A stretch of 10,354 nt of DNA from Acidiphilium sp. CAG:727. GTDB lineage: Bacteria; Bacillota; Clostridia; Christensenellales; Borkfalkiaceae. The notes beneath the pieces are model-generated. The model saw only the letters and a program-made list of their open reading frames with translations, was not told the origin of the DNA and did not search any database. Every line of letters begins with the position of its first letter. Position 1 is the first letter of the stretch. Both the position numbers and the translations under genes were made by a program. Below, piece after piece: positions 1 through 7,589 of the stretch. The stretch covers positions 23,424 to 33,777 of the forward strand of contig FR898442.1 of the NCBI GenBank assembly GCA_000437515.1. Direction: 5' to 3'.

Positions 1-1
1 C

Positions 2-334
2 AGAGACGCGGCTTCGATAGACGGCGCTTCGGAATTTGCTATTACGTTCAGAATTTATTTCCCGCTGGCGCAAAAGATGATACTTACGGTATTTCTGATA
101 CAGTTCGTAAATCTGTGGAACGATTATCAGACTTTGTATCTGTATCTTCCGTCTTATCCCACGCTTGCGTATTCGGTATTCTATCTCGTCATCGAAGCGT
201 CTAACAGTCAATTAAAGACTATACCGATGACAATGGCGGCGTGTATGCTTCTCGCCGTACCGATACTCGTATTATTTATCATATTCAAAGACAAACTTAT
301 GGGCAGTATATCGCTCGGCGGTATCAAGGAATAA
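2..334 (+). CDS. Carbohydrate ABC transporter permease, MalG-like (C-terminal part, 5' end outside window)
   Basis: The frame is open from base 2 and gives 110 residues ending at a TAA. It begins inside the cytoplasmic EAA loop of ABC importer permeases: RDAASIDGASEF, then an Ile-Tyr-Phe-Pro-Leu ending, matches the EAA...G.........I.LP consensus that contacts the ATPase. A hydrophobic helix with FVNLWNDY follows (the typical MalG 'WND' after the loop), then a segment with PTLAYSVFYL, and a last membrane helix rich in Met, Ala, Leu and Ile. The tail GSISLGGIKE resembles the 'G...GAVKG' end of MalG-type permeases. In the family this subunit forms the membrane channel with a MalF-like partner, taking up mono- or oligosaccharides. 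ATG 77 is an internal Met, not the start. The partner permease and binding protein are probably to the left. The sugar is unknown. Confidence 0.93.
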   Translation, partial: RDAASIDGASEFAITFRIYFPLAQKMILTVFLIQFVNLWNDYQTLYLYLPSYPTLAYSVFYLVIEASNSQLKTIPMTMAACMLLAVPILVLFIIFKDKLMGSISLGGIKE

Positions 335-338
335 GGAG
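333..338 (+). promoter_or_regulatory. Shine-Dalgarno AAGGAG overlapping the permease stop
   Basis: AAGGAG overlaps the last two bases of the permease TAA and lies 4 bases before ATG 343. This fixes the start of the Ig protein at 343 rather than the upstream ATG 241, which lies inside the permease gene. The overlap suggests translational coupling between the two genes. Confidence 0.8.
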
Positions 339-342
339 TAAA

Positions 343-3300
343 ATGGTGAAAACAAAAAAAGTTAAAATTTTATCGGCTTTACTCGTCGCCGTAACGGCTT
401 CGCTTGCGATTGCGTTTTTATCCGGATTCGGTAAAGACAAAAGAGTTTACGCCGCCGAATTGTCGGTGGAGGGTATAAAAACCGATTATCTTTACAACGA
501 TTCGCTTGCCGTACCTAAAGCGGCTACGGTAATAATAGACGGCGAAGAATACGCTTCGGATTCGTTTTACGTGGTATTGCCCGACGGCAATCGTATCTCA
601 TCCGACAGACTCGTTCTGAACAAATGCGGAAAGTACTCCGTCGTGTACGAAAAGAAACTCGGCGGCAAATATTACAGCGCGTCGAAAGAGTTTTCGGTTA
701 AAAAGAAAATTTTCGAGTTGACTTCGGGAAGCGACAGCGTGAATTACGCGACGCTTAACGGTCATTTCAACGCGATGGGTTACACGAAGGGGCTGAAAAT
801 AGGTTTAGCCGAAAGCGACGTTTTCGCGCTCAATAAACCTTTTAATATATACGAAAACAATCTGGTCGATCTCATTTCGTTCAACTGTATGCAAAACGAT
901 CCGATCGTCTGCAATTTTATAACGCTTAGGCTTACCGATTGTTACGATCCGTCGATATATATGGATATAATGTATAAATGTACCAAGTGGACCGAAACGG
1001 CTATCGTGGCGGGTACTTGCGGCGGAAAGACCGTCGGACTTTCTCTGGATCAGACGGGAAATATCAAGGTCGACGATAAGTCTTATGCGATTGCCGCAAA
1101 CGGTACGAGCGTTTACGGAAACAATCCGGGTAACGGCAATTATTCGAATTTAAGTTATTATCTCGATACTTCCGACCGTGATAAAATCAAAGTTTACGTC
1201 CGCGTAGGCGACGGTATCGCCGATTCTCTCGTAGCGGAGATAAACAACGACAAAGTATATCAATATTCGTTCAAGGGTTTTACCGACGGAAACGTATTTT
1301 TATCGCTCCGGGCGTCGTCGCTCGTAGGCGTTACGGAAGCCCCCGTCGAACTTGCCAAAATAGGCGATATATCGGGCGAAGACTTTCTTACCAAAGATTT
1401 TTACGACGACGATTTAAGCCCGATTTTCTATCCCGACGATTTCAAAAAAGAATATAAAGTTGCGGTTGGCAAAGAAATAGTCGTTCCGTCCGTCGAAGTT
1501 TACGACGATTACGGCATCAGAGGACTTGCCGATTACGTCGTCACTTACGAAAAGAACACCGCGGGCGCGTGCAATATCGGCGTTAAAAACGGCAGATTCG
1601 TGCCGACCAAAAAAGGCGCTTATACCGTAGATTACATCGCTTACGACGTGTACGGCAATAAAAACGAATTATCGTTTAACCTGTTCGCTATATCCGCTAC
1701 GGACGGAATAACCGCCGTCATAGAGCCTGATTCCGACGTTTCGGCGGGCGAAAGACGGAAACTTTCGGATATAGTTAAGATTTCGTCGCTCAACGAAGAC
1801 GTTCTGAAGACCGAAATCACCGTAACCGAACCGGACGGTAACGTCGTATCCGCCGCATACGATCAATCGTATTTCTTCCATAAAGTCGGAGAATACTCGA
1901 TTAAATATAAATACTACGATATATTCTACGGTGGAGAAACGGCGGCGACCGTAAACGTTACGGCAAATACCGCGCCGAAATTCGAAAACGATTATCTTTA
2001 CAGCAATAAATACTATATAAAGAACGCCGAATATTCGCTTTTCGACGTAAAAGCGATGAATTATACCGAAAGCGGAAGCAACGCGGTCGCAACGAAAACT
2101 TATGTTTCGTACGACGGCGGCGAATATAAAGAAATCAATCCGAAAAAATTCGTTATCGAAGGTAATTCGACGGTTAAGTTCAAAACGGTATGCTCGGATA
2201 ACGCCGCCGTCTTTATCGAAAGCGAAGAAAGGAAAATCGTCGACGTCGGATACGGCGTAGACGGGACAGTCGAAATAACGGAATATTTTGCCGGGAATAT
2301 GACCGCGAAAATAGCGGACAGAGTCCCCGAACTTACCGCCGCGACGTCAGACGCGTATTTCGAATTCGTAAATCCGCTTTCGTTCTCTCAGTTCGGTTTA
2401 GGTTACGAAATCCCTCTGATGTCCGACGGAAGACGGCAAAGCGTAAATTCGATGACGATTACGCTTACCGACTATTTCAATCCCGACAACAAATACGAAA
2501 TCGTACTGAGCGGTAAAAACGGCAGGTACTTCGTAACGCTCGGAGGCGAAACTTATTCCATTACGAACGAGTGGAACGGCGCAAGTCTTTCGGTTAAAAT
2601 ATACGAAAATATCGCGATGGTCGGTTCGAGAAATATCGAAGTTACCAATCCGTTTGAAAACGATCTGTGCTTTATGAGCGTCGGTTTCGACGGCGTAAAA
2701 GCGGGATTTAAGTTAAGGGCGGAAGAAATCTGCAATCAGGGACTCAGTACCGTGAGCGATACATCGACGAGAGTAAGCGATGAAGTAGCCCCGCTCGTCT
2801 ATGCAAAACTGCCTGAAAAAGTCGGTTATCTCGGACAGGAGATAGTCCTTTCAAGACCTTATGCGACGGACGTTTTATCTCCTTCGTCTTACGAAAATCT
2901 TTCGGTAACCGTCTATAAAAACGGTAATCCGGTAAAAGACGTAAACGGCAGGGCGTTGAACGGCGTTACCGATTTCGATAACGAAGTCAGGTTCGCGCTC
3001 GGTGAATTCGGTAAGTATTCCGTCATATATAACTACACCGACGGCGCGGGAAAAGAATCGACGCCCTTGTTCAGAATCGTTACCGTCGTAGACGTCGAAG
3101 CCCCCGTACTCGTTCTGCCCGACGAAGGCAAGACGATCAACGTGAAAGTCGGCGAGGCTTTCGCTCCGGACTTCGAGGCTTCCGATAACGTTACGGACAG
3201 CGCGAGACTTAAAGTATATTATATCGTAAAAGACGCCAACCAAAACTTCGTTTCGACGAGTACTGCCGACGTCGTGATTTCCAAAGCCGGCAAATATACG

Positions 3301-3369
3301 ATTATCGTTTACGTGGTAGACCAGGCGGGTAACGGCGTAAGCAAGAGTTATTACGTCAATGCAAAATAA
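343..3369 (+). CDS. Large exported Ig-like-domain protein with a duplicated beta-rich module
   Basis: 1008 residues. The N-terminus is a signal peptide: VKTKK, a hydrophobic core to about residue 29, then KDKRVYAAEL with likely cleavage near A37/A38. There is no lipobox, no C-terminal LPXTG and no terminal membrane helix, so the anchoring route is unclear. An Ig-like unit ends near 96-104 (GKYSVVYEK). A beta-rich module follows at about 155-328, then Ig-like units ending at GAYTVDYIAYDVYGN (425-439) and GEYSIKYKYYD (516-526), and a less clear one to about 630. A second copy of the module spans about 668-797. The last two Ig-like units end at GKYSVIYNYTD (890-900) and GKYTIIVYVVDQAGN (983-997); the final one, starting VDVEAPVLV at 916, looks like the DUF5011/HYR type. 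I see no catalytic motif. A role as a surface glycan-binding or scaffold protein is inferred from its place between a sugar permease and glycan-active lipoproteins. Confidence 0.85.
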   Translation: MVKTKKVKILSALLVAVTASLAIAFLSGFGKDKRVYAAELSVEGIKTDYLYNDSLAVPKAATVIIDGEEYASDSFYVVLPDGNRISSDRLVLNKCGKYSVVYEKKLGGKYYSASKEFSVKKKIFELTSGSDSVNYATLNGHFNAMGYTKGLKIGLAESDVFALNKPFNIYENNLVDLISFNCMQNDPIVCNFITLRLTDCYDPSIYMDIMYKCTKWTETAIVAGTCGGKTVGLSLDQTGNIKVDDKSYAIAANGTSVYGNNPGNGNYSNLSYYLDTSDRDKIKVYVRVGDGIADSLVAEINNDKVYQYSFKGFTDGNVFLSLRASSLVGVTEAPVELAKIGDISGEDFLTKDFYDDDLSPIFYPDDFKKEYKVAVGKEIVVPSVEVYDDYGIRGLADYVVTYEKNTAGACNIGVKNGRFVPTKKGAYTVDYIAYDVYGNKNELSFNLFAISATDGITAVIEPDSDVSAGERRKLSDIVKISSLNEDVLKTEITVTEPDGNVVSAAYDQSYFFHKVGEYSIKYKYYDIFYGGETAATVNVTANTAPKFENDYLYSNKYYIKNAEYSLFDVKAMNYTESGSNAVATKTYVSYDGGEYKEINPKKFVIEGNSTVKFKTVCSDNAAVFIESEERKIVDVGYGVDGTVEITEYFAGNMTAKIADRVPELTAATSDAYFEFVNPLSFSQFGLGYEIPLMSDGRRQSVNSMTITLTDYFNPDNKYEIVLSGKNGRYFVTLGGETYSITNEWNGASLSVKIYENIAMVGSRNIEVTNPFENDLCFMSVGFDGVKAGFKLRAEEICNQGLSTVSDTSTRVSDEVAPLVYAKLPEKVGYLGQEIVLSRPYATDVLSPSSYENLSVTVYKNGNPVKDVNGRALNGVTDFDNEVRFALGEFGKYSVIYNYTDGAGKESTPLFRIVTVVDVEAPVLVLPDEGKTINVKVGEAFAPDFEASDNVTDSARLKVYYIVKDANQNFVSTSTADVVISKAGKYTIIVYVVDQAGNGVSKSYYVNAK

Positions 3370-3373
3370 GGAG
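3368..3373 (+). promoter_or_regulatory. Shine-Dalgarno AAGGAG deciding the DUF4838 start
   Basis: AAGGAG overlaps the TAA of the Ig protein and ends 5 bases before ATG 3379. A GTG at 3373 is in the same frame but overlaps this site, so it cannot be served by it. ATG 3379 also gives a proper signal peptide beginning MKKIAILL. Confidence 0.8.
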
Positions 3374-3378
3374 TGACT

Positions 3379-5433
3379 ATGAAAAAGATTGCCATATTAT
3401 TGAGCGTTATATTATCGGTTACGACTCTGTTCGTCGCTTGCTCCAAAAGCGGCGCGGACGCAGGCGGAAACGACGTTTCCGCACAAACGGAGTATTCCGG
3501 CGAGTTGGCGGTAAATAACGCCGATTTCAAAAAGTTTACCAAAGTTTATAACGAAAACCATTCTTTCTCGTATAAAGACGCGGGTTCGTACATGGTGAGA
3601 GGCGGTAAGACTGCGTACAGGGTCGTAATTCCCGAAAACGCAACTTCCGATATAGAATACGCCAAATCCGAATTGTCGAGATTTTTTAAGGAAGCCACGG
3701 GTATAGACCTGAGGTTCGTTTCCGATAAAAACCTTACGCATAGCGCGGATAACAGATATATATCCCTCGGCAATACGAATCTTTATAAAAGCCTTAATCG
3801 TAACGACGATATAACCGCGCTTAAAAAAGACGGCACCAAAATTTTCACGAAAGATAAAACCGTCTATATAATCGGCGGGGAACAGTCGGGGGTTATTAAC
3901 GGCGTTTACGATTTTCTGAAAATAAATTTCGGCTTCGAGGCTTTTTACTCCGATTGTTATACGCTTAAAACGAACGTTACCGATCTTAAACTTCTCGATT
4001 ACGACGTAACCGATATTTCGGATATAGAATATCGTCAGAAAATAGGTTATGCGGCGGGTTCTTCGGATAACGCCGACGGCAAGATGATATCGTACCGTTT
4101 AAGAACGCTTGACAGTTACGGCGATCTGCTTCTTCCCATTCACACGGGCGACACGAGAACGACCGAAGTCAAAAACAATCATAACAGTAAGTATTTTCTT
4201 CCCGAAGAAAAATGGCTTGCCAAGTACCCCGAATTTTACTCTGGTAACGGGCAACTTTGCTATACCGCGCACGGTAAAGACACTTACGACGTTATGACGA
4301 CGCTCTGCGCCGAAAAAATCGAGCAGTCTCTTCGCTGGTATCCCGCCGCCGAATATCCGCAATATAAATCCGTTCTTTTAGGACAGATGGATAACGTTGC
4401 GATGTGCGGTTGCACGAGTTGTTCTAAGATGAAGAGCGAACACAACGATTCCAACTCCGCCGCGCTTATGAAGTTCATGCACGACGTAGGCAAGAAAGTC
4501 AATGCGTGGATGGCTCTCGAAGAAAATGCGGAATATCGCAGAGAAAACTTCAAATATATGTTCTTCGCGTATCTCGATACGTCGCGTCCTCCGTTTACCG
4601 AAGACGAAAATGGTAACATCGATATAAAGAAAGATCTGGCGTTTAACGACGACGTGAACGTCGCGCCTTTCTTCGCGCAAAGCCACCTTCATACGGGTGT
4701 CGCGTTCAATTCGGATACCAACCTCGAACAAAAAGAGTATATCAGACTCTGGGGTAAGGCATCCCCCGGTACGTGGGCGTGGTCTTACGGCGGATTCTAC
4801 AACGATTTCTTTACCTTCTGGGATCTGTACAGTTTCTATCCGGACTATTATAAATATCTTACGGCAAACGGTTACTCGCTTACCTTCCCGCAGATTAAAA
4901 GTTGTCAGACGGGGGCAGATACGGGATTCAACGTTTTCGCCATCTATATGTATTCCAAGCTGGCGTGGAACAGCGAACTCGACATGCAAACGATTATCGA
5001 CGATTACTTCGAAGCAATGTACGCCGAAGCGAAAGAGCCGATGCTGGAAATGTTCAACGATTTAAGGTTGTGGTTCGCAAGATGCGTTACGGACTTCCAC
5101 TGGGAATGGTCTGCGAATATGAACGGAAGTATTTCTGGTACTCTGCAATTCGTTAAGGAGGGAGATCTTTCCACTATGTTCGGTCATCTTGACGACGCGT
5201 ATGCGAAAATCGAGATGTATAAAAAAGACACGGCAAAATATTCGAGTCTTAAATCGCATATCGACATGGAATGGCTTTTCCCCGCAAAAGTCGCAATTTC
5301 GAACGATACGGGTTTGTTTACCGAAAGTCAGGTTTCGGAGATGAAAACGAATTTCAAATCGTACGTAAGGACGCTCGGATTGAGATATATCAAAGAGTTT
5401 ACCAGTATAGAACCCTTCATTAACAGTTTATAA
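3379..5433 (+). CDS. DUF4838 lipoprotein, putative extracellular glycan-active protein
   Basis: 684 residues. The lipoprotein signal peptide is MKKIAILLSVILSVTTLFVA with the acylated cysteine at C21 (FVA|C; Phe at -3 is less common than Leu). An alpha-glucuronidase-type N-terminal domain begins near 78: YRVVIPENATSDIEYAKSEL, then a 'LGNTNL' strand and GGEQSGVINGVYDFL. The central region carries the features I associate with DUF4838: QMDN at 336-339 and a CxCxxC motif (C343, C345, C348), then FFAYLDTSRPP. A later segment holds YMYSKLAWNSELD (523-535) and an alpha-helical tail with DDYFEAMYAEA. The family is widespread in glycan-use loci and probably has a TIM-barrel core, but I know of no settled activity; D338 and nearby acids are only candidate catalytic residues. 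It follows the Ig protein by 9 bases and precedes a second lipoprotein by 17, so it is likely co-expressed and displayed on the outer face of the membrane. Family call is firm, function is inference. Confidence 0.85.
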   Translation: MKKIAILLSVILSVTTLFVACSKSGADAGGNDVSAQTEYSGELAVNNADFKKFTKVYNENHSFSYKDAGSYMVRGGKTAYRVVIPENATSDIEYAKSELSRFFKEATGIDLRFVSDKNLTHSADNRYISLGNTNLYKSLNRNDDITALKKDGTKIFTKDKTVYIIGGEQSGVINGVYDFLKINFGFEAFYSDCYTLKTNVTDLKLLDYDVTDISDIEYRQKIGYAAGSSDNADGKMISYRLRTLDSYGDLLLPIHTGDTRTTEVKNNHNSKYFLPEEKWLAKYPEFYSGNGQLCYTAHGKDTYDVMTTLCAEKIEQSLRWYPAAEYPQYKSVLLGQMDNVAMCGCTSCSKMKSEHNDSNSAALMKFMHDVGKKVNAWMALEENAEYRRENFKYMFFAYLDTSRPPFTEDENGNIDIKKDLAFNDDVNVAPFFAQSHLHTGVAFNSDTNLEQKEYIRLWGKASPGTWAWSYGGFYNDFFTFWDLYSFYPDYYKYLTANGYSLTFPQIKSCQTGADTGFNVFAIYMYSKLAWNSELDMQTIIDDYFEAMYAEAKEPMLEMFNDLRLWFARCVTDFHWEWSANMNGSISGTLQFVKEGDLSTMFGHLDDAYAKIEMYKKDTAKYSSLKSHIDMEWLFPAKVAISNDTGLFTESQVSEMKTNFKSYVRTLGLRYIKEFTSIEPFINSL

Positions 5434-5450
5434 CGAGAGGGAAAACGAAG

Positions 5451-7583
5451 ATGAAAAAATTTATTCTTTTTATAACGATTGCGCTTTCGGCTTTATCGAT
5501 GGCGTTATGCGTCGGCTGTGCGAGAGGCAACGATTCCGGCGGGAAAAAAGATAATGCGAAAGACTCCGAAAACGGTCGGATTTCGCTGTCCGTCGCGTCC
5601 GCGGATATGATATTCGGCGACAAATTGGATATTATATGTTTTTACGGCGGAAACGATACGGTAAAATGGACTTCGTCGGACGAGTCGGTCGCGACCGTAG
5701 ATAACGACGGTTCGGTTTCCACCGTAGGCGTAGGAGATTGCGAAATTACCGCCAAAGCCGACGGAGGCTCGGCGGCTCGCGCCGCTGTCGTGTCGGCGAC
5801 TTGCGCCGTTTCCGTATCTATGGGCGATTATCTGCCCGAACTTAAAGTATTGCATATTAAAGACGACGAACTCGTTCTGCGCGTGGGCGATAATTTCGAA
5901 CCGGAAGTCAAAGTTTTGTTCAACAAAGTTTACTACGATTGCGAAATCGGAATTACAACGTCTAAAGACGGGGTTATCGGATATGCGGACGGGAAAATAG
6001 CGGCTAAAACCGAGGGCGAAGTTTCGGTGACCTTTACGGGCGAATGGCAAAACTTTACGGCAGACAGGCTTAATAAGGAAATCAGAATTAAGGTAATCGA
6101 AAACGTAGAATACAATAACAAAATCGTCATAGACGACAACGCCGTCGATTCGTCGGCGGTGGAAATATCCGTAGTTGCCGAATGGCAGGGCGAAACTTAT
6201 CCTAGCGTAGCCGAAGTCGATTCGTCGGTAACGATCAACGGAAGCGATTACGCCTGCGAATTTACCGCCGAAAACGAAGATTTGTTGAATCTCGAAAAGA
6301 TTGCGGACGGTAAAGTCAAGATCGTCGCGAACGGTATAGGCGATACGTTTTTGACGGCGAAATACGTCGGCGAAAACGGAAGAGTTTACGAAACGAAAAT
6401 TGCGGTAACGGTATATTGCCCCACGGCGGTTTACGACGGACAACTTGATTTTTGCGCGTCGAAACCCATAGACGTGGCGAGCGTTTTCGGAACTCAGTAC
6501 GCCAGAATTTTATCGGTAACGCAGGGTAACAAAACGTTGAAATCGGAGATGAACTATATCGAAGGCGTAAAGATTGCCGGCGACGAAACCGAACCGATGA
6601 CGATTTTAACCAACGTCGGAGGATACGTGTTCGAGAACGTTTTCGGCTACGACGTCGAACTTACGAAAGATAATATTTTCGAAACTCTTCTTCTCGGCAG
6701 GGGCGACCTTATAAAAAAAGGATATTATATTCTCAATTCGGATATAACCGAAGCGATCGACTTTACTTCACAGGCAAAATGCGCATATAAAGACGGCGAC
6801 GCGGGCAATACTTATTTTTGCGGAACGTTTGACGGAAGAGGTCATATTTTCAGCGCGAAAGTCGGCGAAAACGGAGTGTTCGGCGGATTGTTCAACGGTG
6901 CGGTAATCAAAAACACCGAGTTTATATTTGAATTTTCCGACAAGTCGTCTTCTTGCGGGTTGGCGAGCAACGAAGCGACGTTCAATCATCAGAAAGGGGC
7001 GGTTAAGTTGAACAATATAGCCGTCAAAACGAAGAATTATTATCTTAACTCTTACGCGCTTTTCGCATATTGCAACTTCAATCTCGAAATGCAGGACGTA
7101 TACGTCAACATAAGCGGAACGGAAAAATTACCCGATTACACGGGTGTAACGACCGAAATGGCGGCGTTATTCCATTACGACCTTACGGCTACGATGGCGT
7201 CCAACGACGGTAAGTTTAAGGGAGGCTTCAGAAATATTTTCGTCGTAACGGGTAAGTTTATGCCTATGGCGTGCAGTAAATGGAGGTATAGCGGTTATAC
7301 GTACGTATCTTACGCCAAAAACGACGAAGCGCATCTCGGCAATTTCAAACCCACGGGATACGATCATCTTTACACTTATTGCCACGTCGTGGCAGACGAA
7401 GATAACGATCCGCAAACGCTTGCATACTACGGAACGCTGCTGTACGGTGGATCTGCGCCTCGTCCGTTCGCATGGATTTTCAAAGCCCGCGCGGATATAA
7501 CCGACGGCGGCATAGAAAGATACGACACCGCTTTCGAATTATCGAAAAAAACGGATAAAATCGGTGACTGGAACGTAACGTAA
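5451..7583 (+). CDS. Lipoprotein with Big_2/Ig-like domains and a GLUG-type beta-helix region
   Basis: 710 residues from ATG 5451; GAGAGGG at 5435-5441 is a moderate ribosome binding site. The signal peptide ends in a lipobox with the acylated cysteine at C23 (CVG|C), followed by a Gly/Ser/Lys/Asp linker. Residues about 44-125 are a Big_2-like domain, shown by KWTSSDESVATVDNDGSVS (from K72) and the closing GDCEITAKAD. Two further beta-sandwich units follow to about 325. Residues about 415-600 look like a right-handed beta-helix with GLUG features: GYYILNSDI (424-432), GTFDGRGH (458-465) and VFGGLFNGAVIKNT (476-489). In known proteins these domains are adhesive or glycan-binding; I see no catalytic site. 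The C-terminus stops at KIGDWNVT, where proteins of similar build often run a few residues further (recollection, not a search). Its TAA is only two codons from the ATG of the GH2 gene, in the same frame. Confidence 0.82.
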   Translation: MKKFILFITIALSALSMALCVGCARGNDSGGKKDNAKDSENGRISLSVASADMIFGDKLDIICFYGGNDTVKWTSSDESVATVDNDGSVSTVGVGDCEITAKADGGSAARAAVVSATCAVSVSMGDYLPELKVLHIKDDELVLRVGDNFEPEVKVLFNKVYYDCEIGITTSKDGVIGYADGKIAAKTEGEVSVTFTGEWQNFTADRLNKEIRIKVIENVEYNNKIVIDDNAVDSSAVEISVVAEWQGETYPSVAEVDSSVTINGSDYACEFTAENEDLLNLEKIADGKVKIVANGIGDTFLTAKYVGENGRVYETKIAVTVYCPTAVYDGQLDFCASKPIDVASVFGTQYARILSVTQGNKTLKSEMNYIEGVKIAGDETEPMTILTNVGGYVFENVFGYDVELTKDNIFETLLLGRGDLIKKGYYILNSDITEAIDFTSQAKCAYKDGDAGNTYFCGTFDGRGHIFSAKVGENGVFGGLFNGAVIKNTEFIFEFSDKSSSCGLASNEATFNHQKGAVKLNNIAVKTKNYYLNSYALFAYCNFNLEMQDVYVNISGTEKLPDYTGVTTEMAALFHYDLTATMASNDGKFKGGFRNIFVVTGKFMPMACSKWRYSGYTYVSYAKNDEAHLGNFKPTGYDHLYTYCHVVADEDNDPQTLAYYGTLLYGGSAPRPFAWIFKARADITDGGIERYDTAFELSKKTDKIGDWNVT

Positions 7584-7589
7584 CGAATA

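Noticed and set aside
241..342. Upstream ATG 241 as start of the Ig protein, adding 34 residues
   Set aside because: It lies inside the permease gene, the added residues have no signal-peptide character, and AAGGAG at 333-338 points to ATG 343.
3280..3369. Possible cell-wall sorting signal at the end of the Ig protein
   Set aside because: The last residues (SKSYYVNAK) contain no LPXTG-like motif, no hydrophobic helix and no positive tail.
5155..5178. Strong internal AAGGAGGGAG followed by in-frame ATG 5176 within the DUF4838 gene
   Set aside because: Spacing of about 14 bases is too long and the sequence encodes Lys-Glu-Gly in the protein; an 85-residue separate product is not supported.
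5505..6443. A 312-residue open frame on the - strand within the lipoprotein gene, plus many shorter antisense frames across the window
   Set aside because: They mirror well-supported + strand genes, have low-complexity Arg/Phe/Val-rich translations without recognisable domains, and arise because sense codons TTA, CTA and TCA are scarce.
7572..7586. Short tandem repeat of AACGT (almost three units) across the lipoprotein stop codon, as a possible slippage switch
   Set aside because: Adding or removing one unit still leads to a stop within a few codons and does not join the lipoprotein frame to GH2.
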